From the NCBI GenBank assembly GCA_001875255.1, contig MJAN01000002.1, forward strand, positions 431,503 through 495,502: a DNA stretch of 64,000 nt, read 5' to 3'. The notes beneath the pieces are model-generated. The model was not told the origin of the DNA. It saw only the letters and a program-made list of their open reading frames with translations, and ran no database searches. This DNA is from Candidatus Sabulitectum silens (GTDB lineage: Bacteria > Fermentibacterota > Fermentibacteria > Fermentibacterales > JCC-6). Below are positions 10,347-21,776 of this stretch, piece after piece. The stretch's first letter is position 1. Each line of letters begins with the position of its first letter. The position numbers were made by a program, and so were the translations under genes.

Positions 10347-10379
10347 CCGGGGGAGGAAGCATAACGGGAAGCATTTCTC

Positions 10380-10756
10380 TCAGTAGGGCAGGTCGTCGGG
10401 TTTTACACCGACATGGTCAGGCTCGGGATCAGAACGGAACCTCACCGCGGGAATGGAGTCAAGACCTTTCATGAGGCACTGCACACCCTGTGCATGCCGT
10501 CCATCACCCTGCCTTCGCTGGACAGGATGATGGGATGGGAAAGGTCGACCCGTTCCATGAGACCTGCGTGGAGGGCCACGCTCCTGCATGTGGGTCTGTC
10601 CCCCTCGAGGCCGTACCAGAAGGTCTCGTCCAGCTCGGCGATGTCCGACAGGGGCACCTGCTCCACGGGAAGGCCGAAGGAGAGCTCTATGAGCCTGTGG
10701 ACATCCCAGGCAAGAAGCCCCTTCTCCGACTCTCTGAAGTGGTACTGTTTTCTCAT
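10380..10756 (-). CDS. Small ParB/Srx-like conserved protein (frameshifted)
   Basis: About 125 residues. The start MRKQYHFRESEKGLLAWDV, a middle with VDLSHPIILSSEGRVMDGMH, then RVCKALMKGLDSIPAVRF after repair of one missing base near 10478, and the end HVGVKPDDLPY. The 'IIL...GRVMDGMHR' stretch is the ParB/sulfiredoxin-like core (compare GxxRxxA boxes). It is a stand-alone conserved protein with no known role. No partition or plasmid genes are nearby, so I do not call it a partition protein. Confidence 0.55.
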
Positions 10757-10813
10757 CAGGAAACCCCTTTTCCTTCATTGCCGCATTGATCTGTCCCGGG
10801 CATGATACAGAAG

Positions 10814-11102
10814 GCAGTTCGCCGGGTCAATGAACGGATAGTATTGACGTAAAAAGAGTTAACCTCTATCATGAAGATAGTGTTATCGTTTTATCGTGAA
10901 AAGGAAAATCCATGAAAGCGCTGTGGAGAACCAGAGCCAGAAGCATACTCCAGAAATGCATACGGACATATTCCAACCGGACGGCTTATCTGATGCCCGT
11001 TCTCTGCACGGCCATCCTCAACGCCCAGCCTGCGGCCCTATCGATGCAAACCTTCCCTTCTTCCCTGCTGGAAACCGAGGACGGCGGTTTCATCATGGCG
11101 GG
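10814..11102 (+). repeat. Duplicated promoter and 5' gene segment, copy A
   Basis: This stretch aligns along nearly its whole length with 15818-16137: the TTGAC promoter, the leader, the signal peptide and the first ORF codons up to GGFIMAG. Copy A lacks a short internal piece present in copy B. Confidence 0.8.
10844..10872 (+). promoter_or_regulatory. Sigma-70 promoter of the DUF2259 chimera
   Basis: TTGACG (10844-10849), 17-bp spacer, TATCAT (10867-10872), 39 bp before the ATG at 10912. The same promoter, with the same spacing, occurs at 15848-15876. Confidence 0.7.
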
Positions 11103-11823
11103 GGAGCCCGGGCTTGAGGTAACGGGGTTTTCCAGTGAAGGGTCCTTCCTTGCCTACACACTCACAGGGGTATACGAGGGCAGTGCTTTCCCTTACTGTG
11201 AGATTCACATTCTGGACACAGCCACCGGCAACATCCTATGCAGTTACCGCGAAGTGGACCAGACCCTCAGCCTTACTCCTCTCGAGGTAAAAGAGGAGCT
11301 CTTGACCGAGTTTGAGACAGAACTTGAGGAGTACGGCATCATCCCGGGGGATGAGGGGGTTTCCCTTGAATATCCCCCTATGGACTCGCCCCCGGAGGCA
11401 CAGATCATAAGTTTCCTCGTGGACAGCGGAGTTGTGGGTATGCCAGCAGGCCTTTACTCCCTCGATCTCTTTCAGTCCGTCTCGGACACTTCCCGGGAGC
11501 TAAGGGGAATGAACCCCTCTGAATGCCGGCTGAACCTTACCTCCGCAGGTAGAAGTCTTTCAAAGAACCTGCTGGACTGGAGGGAAGAACCCTGGCTGAA
11601 GGAGAATGTCTACAGGTTCACCATAAGGGACTTTCTAATACACCCCTCAGGTTTCATGGTGGTCTTTCTGGAATGCACTGTTATGGGCTTCGAGATACCA
11701 GAACAGGAGATAGTTCCCCTTGTGTTTCATGTCCTTGATCCGGGAGCTGCCTTCCAGACCCGTCAGCCCTTCTCAAGTATCGCAAGCTTTTCCCTGAAGT
11801 CGGCCTCGGGGACTTTGGCATAG
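10912..11823 (+). CDS. Exported DUF2259-like protein with a borrowed N terminus (chimera)
   Basis: Residues 1-64 (signal peptide AILNAQPAALSM, then ETEDGGFIMAG) match the start of the propeller protein at 15925. From about residue 65 the sequence changes to a DUF2259-type secreted protein: VTGFSSEGSFLAYTLTGVY, then SAFPYCEIHILDTATGN. It is therefore a fusion of one gene's promoter, leader and first blade strand to another gene's body, in frame. Three hundred residues with no internal break. The last 61 bp overlap the end of the convergent cyclase gene, so the true C terminus may be shifted by a base error. DUF2259 has no known function. Confidence 0.6.
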   Translation: MKALWRTRARSILQKCIRTYSNRTAYLMPVLCTAILNAQPAALSMQTFPSSLLETEDGGFIMAGEPGLEVTGFSSEGSFLAYTLTGVYEGSAFPYCEIHILDTATGNILCSYREVDQTLSLTPLEVKEELLTEFETELEEYGIIPGDEGVSLEYPPMDSPPEAQIISFLVDSGVVGMPAGLYSLDLFQSVSDTSRELRGMNPSECRLNLTSAGRSLSKNLLDWREEPWLKENVYRFTIRDFLIHPSGFMVVFLECTVMGFEIPEQEIVPLVFHVLDPGAAFQTRQPFSSIASFSLKSASGTLA

Positions 11824-14800
11824 AGTTCGCTGTAAAGCTTGATTGCGGCTGTTCTGTGCTCCTCTTTGCCTGTGATCCGGTACAGGTGCAAGCAAATCTC
11901 CGCGGAGAAGTCATCTCCCAGGGAATGGGTCTTCAGCAGCTTCGCCAGCCTTACCTCCGCTTCAGCAGGTTGAGACAGGGCCTGGAAAAGGCTCTCATGT
12001 AACTCGAGGTAGGGAACCATGTCAGCGGCGTTCAGCCTGTGGGTCATTTCCCGGGACTCTGCCAGCATCCTTTCAGCGGCTCCCTGGTGACCGGTGAAGA
12101 GCATTATCTCGCAGCAGTCCAGCATTGAGTCAAGCAGCTGATACTCCTCTCCAATCTCCCGGCGCATGGAAATGAGGGATTCAACATGTTCAGCCGCCTC
12201 CTGACCCCTGCCCTCCTTCATGGACAGCAGAGCGAGTTGATAGAGCGTGCCCATCTGCACATCTTTATCCAGCCCCTCTGACAGATCAAGGGCCTCCTCA
12301 AGGTAATCCCTGGCTTTCTCCCGGCAGCCCATGCTCAGGTAGAGCCTTCCTGTCTCCTTCGAGGTGATCGCCCTGTTCCTGGTGTCACCGGCGGCTATGG
12401 AGGTTTCCAGGCTTCTGATCATCCATTCCAGTGCCGCGGAGAAATCACCCCTCATCTGGTGGATGTGGCCTGTCTGGCGCATGGCGAAGGCCATGCTGTA
12501 GGCGATCCCCAGCTCCCGCGCCATTGCCAGCTGCCTGGTGTAGAAGGACATGGCCCCGTCCAGGTCACCCGCCTGCTCGTGCATCACCCCTATGTTACCC
12601 AGGACATAGGTCATGCTCTCCCGGTCGCCCACCCTCTCGGATATGCCCATGTACTCATCGAGATACCGGCGGCATTCATCATAGTTCCTCCGGTAGTACT
12701 CCACCACACCCAGGTTGTTCACCGTGTTGGCCTCCACCCTCATGTTGCCGCACTTCACCGCTATCTCCCTGGCTTTTTTCAGGTACTTTTCAGCTTCATC
12801 CAGCTGATAGCGGTACAGGTAAACATTCCCCATATCCGAAGTGTTCATTGCCAGGAAGTCCATGTCACCGCTTGCCTCCGCCAGTCTGATGGATTCCTCC
12901 AGGTCTTCCTGCGCGCTGTCGAAGTTGCCCACCACCATGTTTATGTTTGCCCTTACGCTCCTGCTCTCCATCAGACCCTTTTGGTTCCCCACCCTCACAT
13001 AATGCTCCCAGGCGGTTTCCAGGTGTTTGATGGCTTCTTCGTTGCTGCCCCGCCGGTGTTCCAGGGCGGCATGGTGCCGGAAGCAGTCCGCGCAGCAGTC
13101 ATCCAGGGAGTTCTCCAGAGCCGCCTGTTTGTTCCGTTGAATGACCTCCTCGGCATCGGTCCATCTGCCAGTCTTACCAGGGGATGTATCATTTCAAGTT
13201 CTGTCCGGATCCGGTCCTCAGGCGATGTCCGGTGGGCGAGAAGCCTGCCCAGGAGTTCCACCGCCTCCTGGTTGCGGTACTCGCCGGTGGCGAAATCCAC
13301 CGCCTTCCGCAGGTACTCCACGGCCTTGCCCTCCGTTCCGGCCTTTTCGTAATGGTAGGCAATGTCCGCGAACCTTCCGCTGCTTCCCCGATACAGATCC
13401 TCCATGGAGCTGGCCGCAAGGCGGTGTAGCGTCCGGAGCTGCCTTCTGAGCTGCATGCCATAGGCAACCTCCCGAAGCATGGTGTGGCTGAAGATGTAGA
13501 GCAGCTCGTTCAGGGCTGACCAGATGGCTTCCTTCTCCCCCTCGGCAAGCAGGGAACCCAGTGAGTGGTTGTCTCCCCGGAGCATGGCAGAGAGCACCTG
13601 CACATCGAACTCCCGTCCCAGGACCGCCGCGGTCTGAACCAGTTCCTTCAGCTTCCCTGATAGCCTGTCCATCCTGGCCACTATCAGGGACTCTATGCTT
13701 TCCGGTATCTCCGGCTCATCACGGCGCAGATAAAGGCCCTCCGGTCCCTCAAGCAGAAGTGAGCTCTCAGCAAGGTAGCTGCAGAACTGCTCGATGAAAA
13801 ATGGATTGCCCTGGGTTCGTCCCATAATGAAGGATGAGAGCTTTCCGGAGATCTTTCCTGACAGCCTTGCCTCGGCAAGGTCCAGGATCTCCCGTCCCTC
13901 CAGTGGCTCAAGGGTCATCCCATGGACCGGCACGGCGCCATCAAGCCCAAGCCGTGGCCGTGAACCATCGTCCAGGAACCTGGAGGTCACTGCTATGGCG
14001 AAGGGAAAATCCTCCACGTTCAGGGTGATGGTCTTCAGGGCTGCCATGGAATCGGAGTCCAGCCAGTGGAGATCCTCCAGCAGGAAGATGGAGGGGGCTA
14101 TGAGACTCTGTGCCTTGAAGAAGGCCTTCAGTGCCAGGAGCGTGTTGTCGAACCTGCCCCTGGCGTCAAGCTTACTGTGAAGGGAGTCTTCGCTGAAGAA
14201 GCCCAGCATGGCCGCAAGGAGCGACCTGGTCCTTTGCAGCTCAAGGATCACAGGTTCTGTCCGGTTCCTGTCGGGAAGCCCTCCAGGGTATTTATCAGCC
14301 TGTCCCACTCTTCCTGGAAGACCTCTTCTCCATGGTCACCCCCGGTGATGTTCGACAGTCCGGAATACTCCTTCAACAGATGGGTGAAGGGACCCAGACT
14401 TTTTTTAATGACACCATCGGTCCTCATGGTGAATGACTGGTATCCTGGAAGGCGGGATATGAGGTCCGCCATAAGGCGGGACTTTCCCACCCCGGCTTCA
14501 CCATAAACACAGGTTACTCCGGCGAACTTCCCACGGGCAAGGGGGTCAAAATGGCCCTTCATTTCAGCCATTTCACCACCTCGGCCCACCAGGGCACCCC
14601 TGAAGCCAATGCCACCAGGCATATCGGTAATATCCACCATATCAACAATTTCCAGGGGAAGACTCTTTCCCTTTAAGAACAGCTCCCTTGAACCGCCGAT
14701 GGAAAGCTTCCTTGAGAAAGAACCAAGGAAGTCAACGGGCAGGCACACACTCCCCCACCCGGCGTTCTGCATTATTCTGGCCGCGGTGTTCACGCAGTCG

Positions 14801-15738
14801 CCCAGAACCGTGTAGGTGCACCGCCGGCTGGTGCCCACCACCCCGGCGAAGGCGGTGCCCGAAGTAATACCCGTTCGTATGCTTTGTTTGAAGTCATCCC
14901 GGAGCTCCCGGGCAAGGCTCAGGGCCCTGTCGGCGTTGTTCTCCCAGGAAACAGGAGCCCCGAAGACTATCAGTACATGAGGCCCCTTGTCGTCAAAGAA
15001 CATTCCGTTGAAGTATCCACCGTACTCGGTGGTCTTTGAAAGTATCCGGCTCACCATACCATCGGCTTTTGCCATCTCCCCGGGGCGAAGGCCCAGGAAC
15101 ATGGATACTACATTGCGGAACTCTCCCCCGGGCCGGGCCCTCAGCACCGCCTCGGGGTAGAACTTCCCGGCAATGGTGGGCCGCACCCTGCCAGAGGGTT
15201 TCCGGTTGCCCCCTTCGACACCTCTCAGCTGCGAAAAGCTCGGTGCGGTATAAATAATGCCGGCCCTTCGCCCCCTGGTTACCCGGACGCATTCCTCTAT
15301 TGCCGGCCCGAAAAAGCAGAAGGCCTTTCTGTCCCCGCCGAAAATCCTCCAGGCCGTCTCTCCCCCGGCCAGGCCAAGTCGGGCTTTCATACTTCTGCCG
15401 AAGGGCTTCTCACCCAGGGAAAAGCCCTTCATTATCCGTTCAGCGGAGGCACGGGCCCCCTGGCCCGTGTCTCCGGGAAAGACCGCGGTGATCCCGTCCC
15501 CGGCGAATGTGGTGATGAACCTCCTCCTTGATAGATGGAGGTGATGAGGGTTCGTATATCCTGTTGATGAGTATGGACAGGTCCTCGGCGCCTGCCTTCC
15601 CTTTTTCATCAGTTCTTCGGTGATGGAGGTGAAACCGGCGATGTCCACATGAAGGGCGGATGCCCGGAAACTGCCGCCGGATGCATCCCCCACCTTATGT
15701 AACCTGTCGCTTATGAACCCGGGTATTACGTTGCGCAC
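11763..15738 (-). CDS. Class III nucleotide cyclase - STAND ATPase - TPR regulator (frameshifted)
   Basis: About 1,320 residues. Start: GTG 15738 after CGGAGGG, giving RNVIPGFISDRLHKVG. Two cyclase homology domains follow: the first has the metal sites HVDIAGFTSI and FAGDGITAVFPG, the second holds RTGITSGTAFAGVVG and YTVLGDCVNTAARIM. Next is a P-loop ATPase (GEAGVGKSRLMADLI; LLEDLHWLDSDS as Walker B) and a long C-terminal TPR array. This is the architecture of cyclase/MalT-like STAND sensors that couple a protein signal to cAMP or cGMP. At least five one-base deletions break it (three within 15535-15605, one near 14280, one or more near 13010-13160). It diverges from the exported propeller gene at 15925. 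Confidence 0.8.
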
Positions 15739-15817
15739 TGATGCCCTCCGGCTGATAGGGACATCTGAACAATATGGCAGGGGGAGCTTCCGGTAAAGGA
15801 AGCATGCCCTCAGCAGG

Positions 15818-16137
15818 GCAGGTCGCCGGTTCAATGAACGGATAGTATTGACTTGAAGGGAGTTATCCTCTATCATGAAGGAAATTGCAACTAGTATTGT
15901 AATTTTATTGCGAAAGGAAAAGGTATGGAACCGTTGTGGAGATCCAGAACCCGGAGCATACTCCCGGGATGCATACGGACATATTCCAATCGGATGGTTT
16001 GCCTGCTGCCCTTTCTCTTCACGGCCATCCTCAACGCCCAGCCGGCGGTCCAGTGGACAAAAACCTTCGGCTCTTCCCTGATGGAGGTAGGCTACAGCAT
16101 TCTGGAAACCGATGACGGCGGTTTTGTCATGGCAGGG
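15818..16137 (+). repeat. Duplicated promoter and 5' gene segment, copy B
   Basis: Partner of 10814-11102. Copy B continues into an intact run of propeller repeats, so it is the more likely source. Confidence 0.8.
15848..15876 (+). promoter_or_regulatory. Sigma-70 promoter of the propeller gene
   Basis: TTGACT (15848-15853), 17 bp, TATCAT (15871-15876), 48 bp before ATG 15925. The same element precedes the DUF2259 chimera. Confidence 0.7.
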
Positions 16138-17438
16138 GTCAAAACCTCTTCCGGTGATTCCCAGGAGGATTTCTGGCTGCTCAAGGGGGATGCGAACGGG
16201 AACCTGCTGTGGGATAGAACATTCGGAGGAACAGGGAGAGAGTATGCCTATTCAGTTTGCCACACGGCCAGTGGCGGATACGCCCTCACCGGATTCACCG
16301 ATTCCTGGGGTGCCGGGGGCAGAGATTTGTGGGTGGTGGTAACCGACGGGAACGGCAACGAGATATGGTCAGAAACCGTGGGTCTGACGGGCTATGATGA
16401 AGGTCGGTCCATCGCGCAAACACCCGATGGGGGTTCATAGTTACCGGTTACACGACATCTTATACCACGGAAAGCATGGATGTTCTCCTGGCAAGGTTCG
16501 ACGGAACCGGGAGCCTCCTCTGGTCGCGGTCCTTTGGGAATGATGAGCCGGACTGCGGCTATGATGTCATTACGACATCCGACGGCGGATATGCCATCGC
16601 TGGCCATTTTTCCGGCTGGCGTCCCGGTGACACCGATGTATGGCTGATCAAGACCGATGACCAGGGGATCGAGGAATGGAACAAAAGGTTCGGCGATTTC
16701 GGCGATTTCAAGGCGGACGGCGCCAGATCCCTTCAGCAGACAGCCTCCGGCAATTACATCCTCACAGGCTACGTATCCAGTGAATACCAGGGAAGCTCCG
16801 ATCTTTGGATCATCCTCACCGATGGCGAGGGAAACATGCTCTGGGACTCGGTTCTGGGAGGAACGGGGAACGACTTTGGCACCGTGATAGAAGAAACCTG
16901 GGAAAGCGGTTTCCTGGCCGCCGGCAGCACAACTTCCTTCGGTGCCGGGAGCAGCGACATCTGGCTGATCAAGACCGACTCCGCCGGGGATACTCTGTGG
17001 ACCATGACCCTGGGGGGAGACCAGTGGGACCAGGGACATGACGCCCTTCAGATATCCGACGGAGGCTATTACGCCGTGGGCAGCACAAGGTCCTATGGAA
17101 GCGGTTCCTCAGACGCCATAGTCTGCAGGCTGGCACCGGAAACAGGTATCGGGCAAAGTGCCCTTCCGAAGGGTCCGTCATTCGTCAGGGTCTGCAATCC
17201 GGCGGTGAGCGGTAACGGTATCGATGCGGCCTTTTTCCTCCCTGAACCGTCTCAAACCACATTTGCCATCTACGATCTGGGAGGAAGACTGCTCCATACC
17301 ACAGCTGAGGGATCTTTCCCGGAGGGCCTGAACCACAGGACACTGATCCCCGAAGAAAGGCTCGCCCCGGGGTGCTACATTCTGAACATGATACTTCCCC
17401 GGGAAAGCAGGGCAACATGCTTCACTGTGGTCTACTGA
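15925..17438 (+). CDS. Exported beta-propeller protein with sorting-type C-terminal domain (frameshifted)
   Basis: After a signal peptide (VCLLPFLFTAILNAQPA) come seven or so repeats of the form ETDDGGFVMAG ... DFWLLKGDANGNLLWDRTFGG, about 50 residues each, a common exported propeller of FCB bacteria. The C-terminal 85 residues carry VRVCNPAVSG, FAIYDLGGRLLH and LAPGCYILNMIL, the type A sorting/FlgD-like fold. One missing G in GGGGG near 16434 breaks the frame; once repaired the text reads TPDGGFIVTGYTTS. About 504 residues. It is probably carried to the cell surface; the ligand is unknown. Confidence 0.75.
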
Positions 17439-17532
17439 GCGGTCTCCAGTTCTTCCTGCTTAGGGTTCATAAGATCGTATAGTCCCACGGGGCACGGATA
17501 TGCCAGCCGGGAACCGGGATACTGGACCAATT

Positions 17533-18261
17533 CTATGTATGAACCATGCCACCTCTGCGATACCGTTCAAGATGGAGATACACCGTTCCAGTACAGGATG
17601 TGATTCTTCCCGGATGACTCTTCCGGGACCCCCTGGGGACCGAAGGGGGACACCCGGGCAGTTCCTTTTCCCGCGGTGCAACCGGCGCAACGAAGTATTC
17701 CATGTAGGGCCCATAGAGTATGCTGAACCACACCAGAGAGCTGTCCGGGGAAAGAACGGCCCGGTCAAGGAGCGGCAGGTGGAAAATGGGGGCGCATTCT
17801 CCTCCGAACCATGTCAGGCTGCGCCTGGCGGACCAGACCTCCGTGCTGTCCACCAGGGAGACAAGGGCCATTCGAACCGGTACCACGGGAGGTTCTCCGT
17901 CAAGGTGGTCCTGGAAGTTCAGGCAGGCTTCCGCCATCCGGTGGAGGTCTTCCTCCGAGTAATCGAGCTTCAGGGAATAAGCCGCGGTCCCATCCAGTAT
18001 GGATGCCATGGAGGCAACGGGGGTTCCCGGTTCGGTGTGCTCCGGCGGTGGTATCGAAGCGGTTGCGGAGCCGGCGGCGGTGATAAGGAGCAGAGCTTCC
18101 TCCACCTCGGCGGAGAGGTCATGGACAACCGTTTCACTTACCCAGGCGGTGTCCGACTGCCAGCCCAGGAAAAGGGCATTTGGCTGTGTCACCGCTTCCC
18201 GGGGCCACTCCTCCCCCGGCGGGGCCAGCAGCAGCATCAGAATCGGAACTACCATGTACAT
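17533..18261 (-). CDS. Hypothetical exported protein
   Basis: 242 residues. A short hydrophobic start (MYMVVPILMLLLAPP) looks like a signal peptide. I recognise no domain. The middle (TEVWSARRSLTWFGGECAPI, VWFSILYGPYMEYFVAP) is open and globular. The last 50 residues (PPSVPRGSRKSHPGRI...) are low in hydrophobics and may be read out of frame after another base error near 17650. It is convergent with the propeller gene to its left. Confidence 0.45.
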   Translation of the reverse strand: MYMVVPILMLLLAPPGEEWPREAVTQPNALFLGWQSDTAWVSETVVHDLSAEVEEALLLITAAGSATASIPPPEHTEPGTPVASMASILDGTAAYSLKLDYSEEDLHRMAEACLNFQDHLDGEPPVVPVRMALVSLVDSTEVWSARRSLTWFGGECAPIFHLPLLDRAVLSPDSSLVWFSILYGPYMEYFVAPVAPREKELPGCPPSVPRGSRKSHPGRITSCTGTVYLHLERYRRGGMVHT

Positions 18262-18419
18262 CCTCCGGGGCCGGGATCGTCTTCAGTCACCAAGACCGTA
18301 TGTGTGATTGACCATGGACTACAGGGTCAGGTATAGTCTTTTTGCTTTCATAATTGATCGAATGAAACATTGCCAGTGGTGGTTGACATCGCATTGGGAA
18401 CCCTGACGGGTGGTTATTC

Positions 18420-18877
18420 ATGAAGTGCTATCTTACGATCATTGTCCTGATTTTCACCCTGGTCGGCGCCATCATATTCGCCATGGCTTCGCCATCCACG
18501 GCGACACAGGCACCACAATCCAGGACCGGTCCCTGGAGCTGAAGCTCCTGGGCATCTTTTTCATCATCAGCCCCTGGATAGCCATCTTTTTCCTGAACCT
18601 GAAGCTGAAAAAAGACCGGGACTTCACCTCATCGATTATGGAAACCGGCACCAGGAAGAGCGCCATTCTTGTCAGCTGCGACGAGACCGGCACCTATGTG
18701 AATGAAGCCCCGGAGGTGGAGATAACCCTGGATATTCTCGACGACGACGGAAGCCTCCGCCGGAGTGGCTTCAAGGGTGTGATCGCCATAACTAACGCGG
18801 TCCGGGTGAAGCCGGGGATGTCCCTGGAGGTAACGGAAAGCGACAGGGGGATAGTGATCCACTGGCCGGAGAGCTGA
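18420..18877 (+). CDS. Two-helix membrane protein with beta-rich tail (paralogue 1 of 3; frameshifted)
   Basis: ATG 18420 starts the first membrane helix (YLTIIVLIFTLVGAIIFAM). One missing G near 18484 (ATGGCTTC for ATGGGCTTC) shifts to GFAIHGDTGTTIQDRSLELK, then the second helix LLGIFFIISPWIAIFFLNL. After a basic stretch comes a beta-rich domain of about 85 residues (ILVSCDETGTYVNEAPEVEI ... VKPGMSLEVTES). The same plan is seen at 41812-42135 and 58633-59138: hydrophobic helices, a Gly/Ala-rich joint, a 'P-x-V/M-x-I-x-V' strand and a final 'G-x-x-x-V' strand. Function unknown. Confidence 0.55.
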
Positions 18878-18879
18878 TC

Positions 18880-20552
18880 TCAGTTGCCTATCAGACAGAT
18901 TCCGACGGTCTCTGAGATGGTCTCACCGGAGAGTCTGCAGAGATACAGCCCCGGTGGAAAGCCATTCCCGGCCCAGCAGACTGAATGACTTCCCGCTGAC
19001 ATCCGGCGGTTCTCAAGGATATCCACCTGCCTGCCGGAAAGATCAAAAATGGCCACCGTTGTGAACATTTCCTCCGGCAGATCGAAGGAAATGACCGTAG
19101 AACCGCCGCATGGATTCGGGCTGACCGCGAGACCATGAACAGTGGTAGGGTTGAAGTTCAGCCCGGTTCCCGTAACGGTGAATGAAACCGTATCAGAGGC
19201 CGAGGGCGAGCCGGAATTCCATGAGGTCAGTATGAGCTGGTTCTCCCCTGCATCGGCATTTATGCTTCCCGCATAGCTGAAACGAAGCTCCTCCCCTATC
19301 GCGTAAAGCTTCCAGTCCATACCGGCAATGTAGACTATGCCGTCGGTTATTGCCGGGCTGGAGTATATCTCGGCCCCGTCCGTGGGATAAGACCAGATCT
19401 CTTCCCCGGTATCCGCTGACAGGGCCCTTATGTCACCCAGTTGCCTGTCTGCCCCCTCGCCGAAGAAAACAACCCCGTCGGCGATACCGGGTGAACCGTG
19501 CTGAACCCCGGGAACGGACCATACCTGGGATCCGTAGTCTGACTCCAGGCAATGAAAAGAATCAACCTGATCGGCGAAGAAAAGACGACCGTTTGCAAAA
19601 GCCGGTGTGGCAGCTATGTACCATGAACTCACAGGGGTCGACCATATTGTGGTGCCTGTGTTACAGTTTATGCCCCTGGCGATACCGTCAAAACCGCAGA
19701 TGTAGATCACATCGTCCACCACCACCGGTGAGGAATCCCAGTAGCCTGAAACCGATTCGCCGTTGCTCCAGAGAATGGAACCATCCGCGGTATCCAGAGC
19801 ATACAGATCTCCGTTATATGTGGCACATAAAGTCTGTTGCCGTGAAGGGTAACGCATCCTGTGGAGTATGATGGAAGCTGGGAACACCAGATCTCCTCCC
19901 CCGAGAAGGCATCCAGGGCATAGATATCCATACTGGACCAGTCCGGTGCATAGCTGAAATAGGCAACCCCTTCACCGACGGCTGGGGTGCCGTTCATCTT
20001 GAAGCTGGAAGTTGAAGGTTTATAGGCCCATATCCTCTCTCCTGTAAGTGCGTCGAGACAGAAGGCCGAATCGGCGGCAACGAAGATCATGCCATCGTAC
20101 CATGTAACCGCGTCATCAACATGGTCGTTCACATAGTAGCTCCATATCAACTCACCGGTTACGGCATCCAGAGCGAATACGGTGGACTGCAGGTCAGATA
20201 CATGATACACAACACCGTTCACCACCACGGGGCTGCAGAACTCATGGGTGTTCCCGGTTATACTGTCCGCAGCCCACAGCAGGGTTGGTTCCATTGGCGC
20301 AGGAGATAGGGAAAACCCTGTGTGAAGATCGTTGCCCATATAGGTGTGCCAGTCGGTGGACAAACGGGGCACCGCTTCCGGTGCGGCCCCATTCAGAATG
20401 AAGGTCACAGAATCCGGAGGATAGTTCTCGTTGGTCACGAGAGCCTTCAGATCCAGCCAGTCAGCTGCGTATGTTTCGCCGTCGACAGGCGCTGTCACCA
20501 GCACGGTGGAAGACGCCGCCAGAAGGATCCATACAAAGGTCTGAATGTACAT
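18880..20552 (-). CDS. Exported PQQ-type beta-propeller with sorting-type C-terminal domain (frameshifted)
   Basis: ATG 20552 starts a signal peptide (FVWILLAASSTVLVTA). The body has PQQ-like blades: ALDAVTGELIWSYY, CLDALTGERIWAYK, ALDAFSGEEIWCSQ, ALDTADGSILWSNG, ALSADTGEEIWSYP. The last 85 residues (LAVSPNPCGGSTVISFDLP, IFDLSGRQVDIL, PPGLYLCRLSG) form a type A sorting domain. A one-base error near 19830 splits the frame. About 556 residues. These propellers often act as scaffolds rather than quinone enzymes, and no catalytic residues are visible here. Confidence 0.75.
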
Positions 20553-20716
20553 GCTTCTCCAATACCGCCGGGGAATATCATCTCATTCTACTAATGGAAT
20601 CATGCAAACGCTGAATAATGTCAATAGGGCCCATTTCCCGGAGCATCCCGTTGACCCAGGAACACCGATGATTCATTATTGTTTAGAGGAAGGCCCCTCA
20701 GGGAACGGGAGGAGCT

Positions 20717-21776
20717 ATGTTTCGCTTTGTTTGCTTTCTTCTGCTTGGTTCGGCATCCAGTGCCCTTTCAGACATTCCCATAACCGTTTTCAACACCCAT
20801 GAGGTAACCTGGGCTTCGGACATACAGGATCTGGCCATGAACGGGGACGGGAACATCCTCCTCGCAAGGAGCAACGGAGACGGCAAGATCTATCTTCTGG
20901 ATCCCTGCTCCCTGACCATTCAGGGAGAAGTGGACCTCCCCGGGGGTATCGACGGATTCGGACTGGCATACAGCTGGGACGGTTCGGGACAGAGATACTA
21001 CGTTGATTCCGCCTCGGAATCACTCATTTACCATTCCGACGGCTCCGACAGCTGGGCCTCCTTCCCTAACCCCTCCGGCAATGCTGGAGCGGGAATGGAC
21101 ATCGACAACATGATCGGTGAGTATTCCGACCTCTACCAGGCCTTTTCCCAGGAGCCCCACCTATTCTACAGCATAGACAGGGAGGACTACTCCTGGGAAA
21201 CATGGAACCTCCCCGGGATCACCGGAGAGGTAAGCGGTTTCATGGTCCACCAGGTTGCCACAATGGACGGATATCCTCCATTCGCACTGATACTTACAAC
21301 AAGGGACACCCATCAGTTCTATTTCTTCTGGGAGGGGTCTCCGGACTACACTCTCTACGGGCAGGAGGACTGCCCCTTCCCGTGGAGGAGTCACTGGGCC
21401 TTGCCTGGTTCTTTAACTGGAATACGGTTTTCTGGAGCTGGAAGGGAACCGACGGGAAGTACTACATAAGTGAACTGCTTATCCCGGTATTCGGAGGGAT
21501 AGAGGAACAGACCACCGGTATTTCCGGTTCGCCCGGGCTCTCTGTTGCCTCGAACCCCTCAAGGGGCTCCGCAGGATACGGGTCAACCCTGGCTGGAAAA
21601 CAACGGCTGAGTTGAGTGTGTTCGATGTTTCCGGCAGACATGTGGAAACCCTGACCCGGGGAATAATCAGCTCCCGAGGCGGTACCTTCACCTTCTCCGG
21701 CCCCCCGGGGATCTACACAGCCAGGCTCGCGGTTCAGGGCAATGCGGAAACCCTGAGGTTCGTCATTACGGACTAG
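20717..21776 (+). CDS. Exported protein with sorting-type C-terminal domain (frameshifted)
   Basis: ATG 20717 follows GGGAGGAGCT. A signal peptide (FVCFLLLGSASSALS) leads to about 250 residues of WD/YVTN-like strands (LAMNGDGNILLARSNGDGK, LAYSWDGSGQRYY). The C terminus reads GLSVASNPSRGSA, LSVFDVSGRHVETL and GIYTARLAV, a sorting domain. Two one-base deletions (C near 21382, A near 21579) break it. Repaired, it ends at TAG 21774-21776, overlapping the end of the convergent hydrolase gene by 11 bp. Confidence 0.6.

Noticed and set aside
10380..10756. ParB-like gene as evidence for a plasmid or integrated element
   Set aside because: It is a short stand-alone protein with no ParA, parS or replication gene nearby.
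17500..18336. 278-codon rightward ORF opposite the hypothetical exported gene
   Set aside because: No signal, domain or ribosome site. The minus strand has a signal peptide and better amino-acid make-up, though neither is certain.
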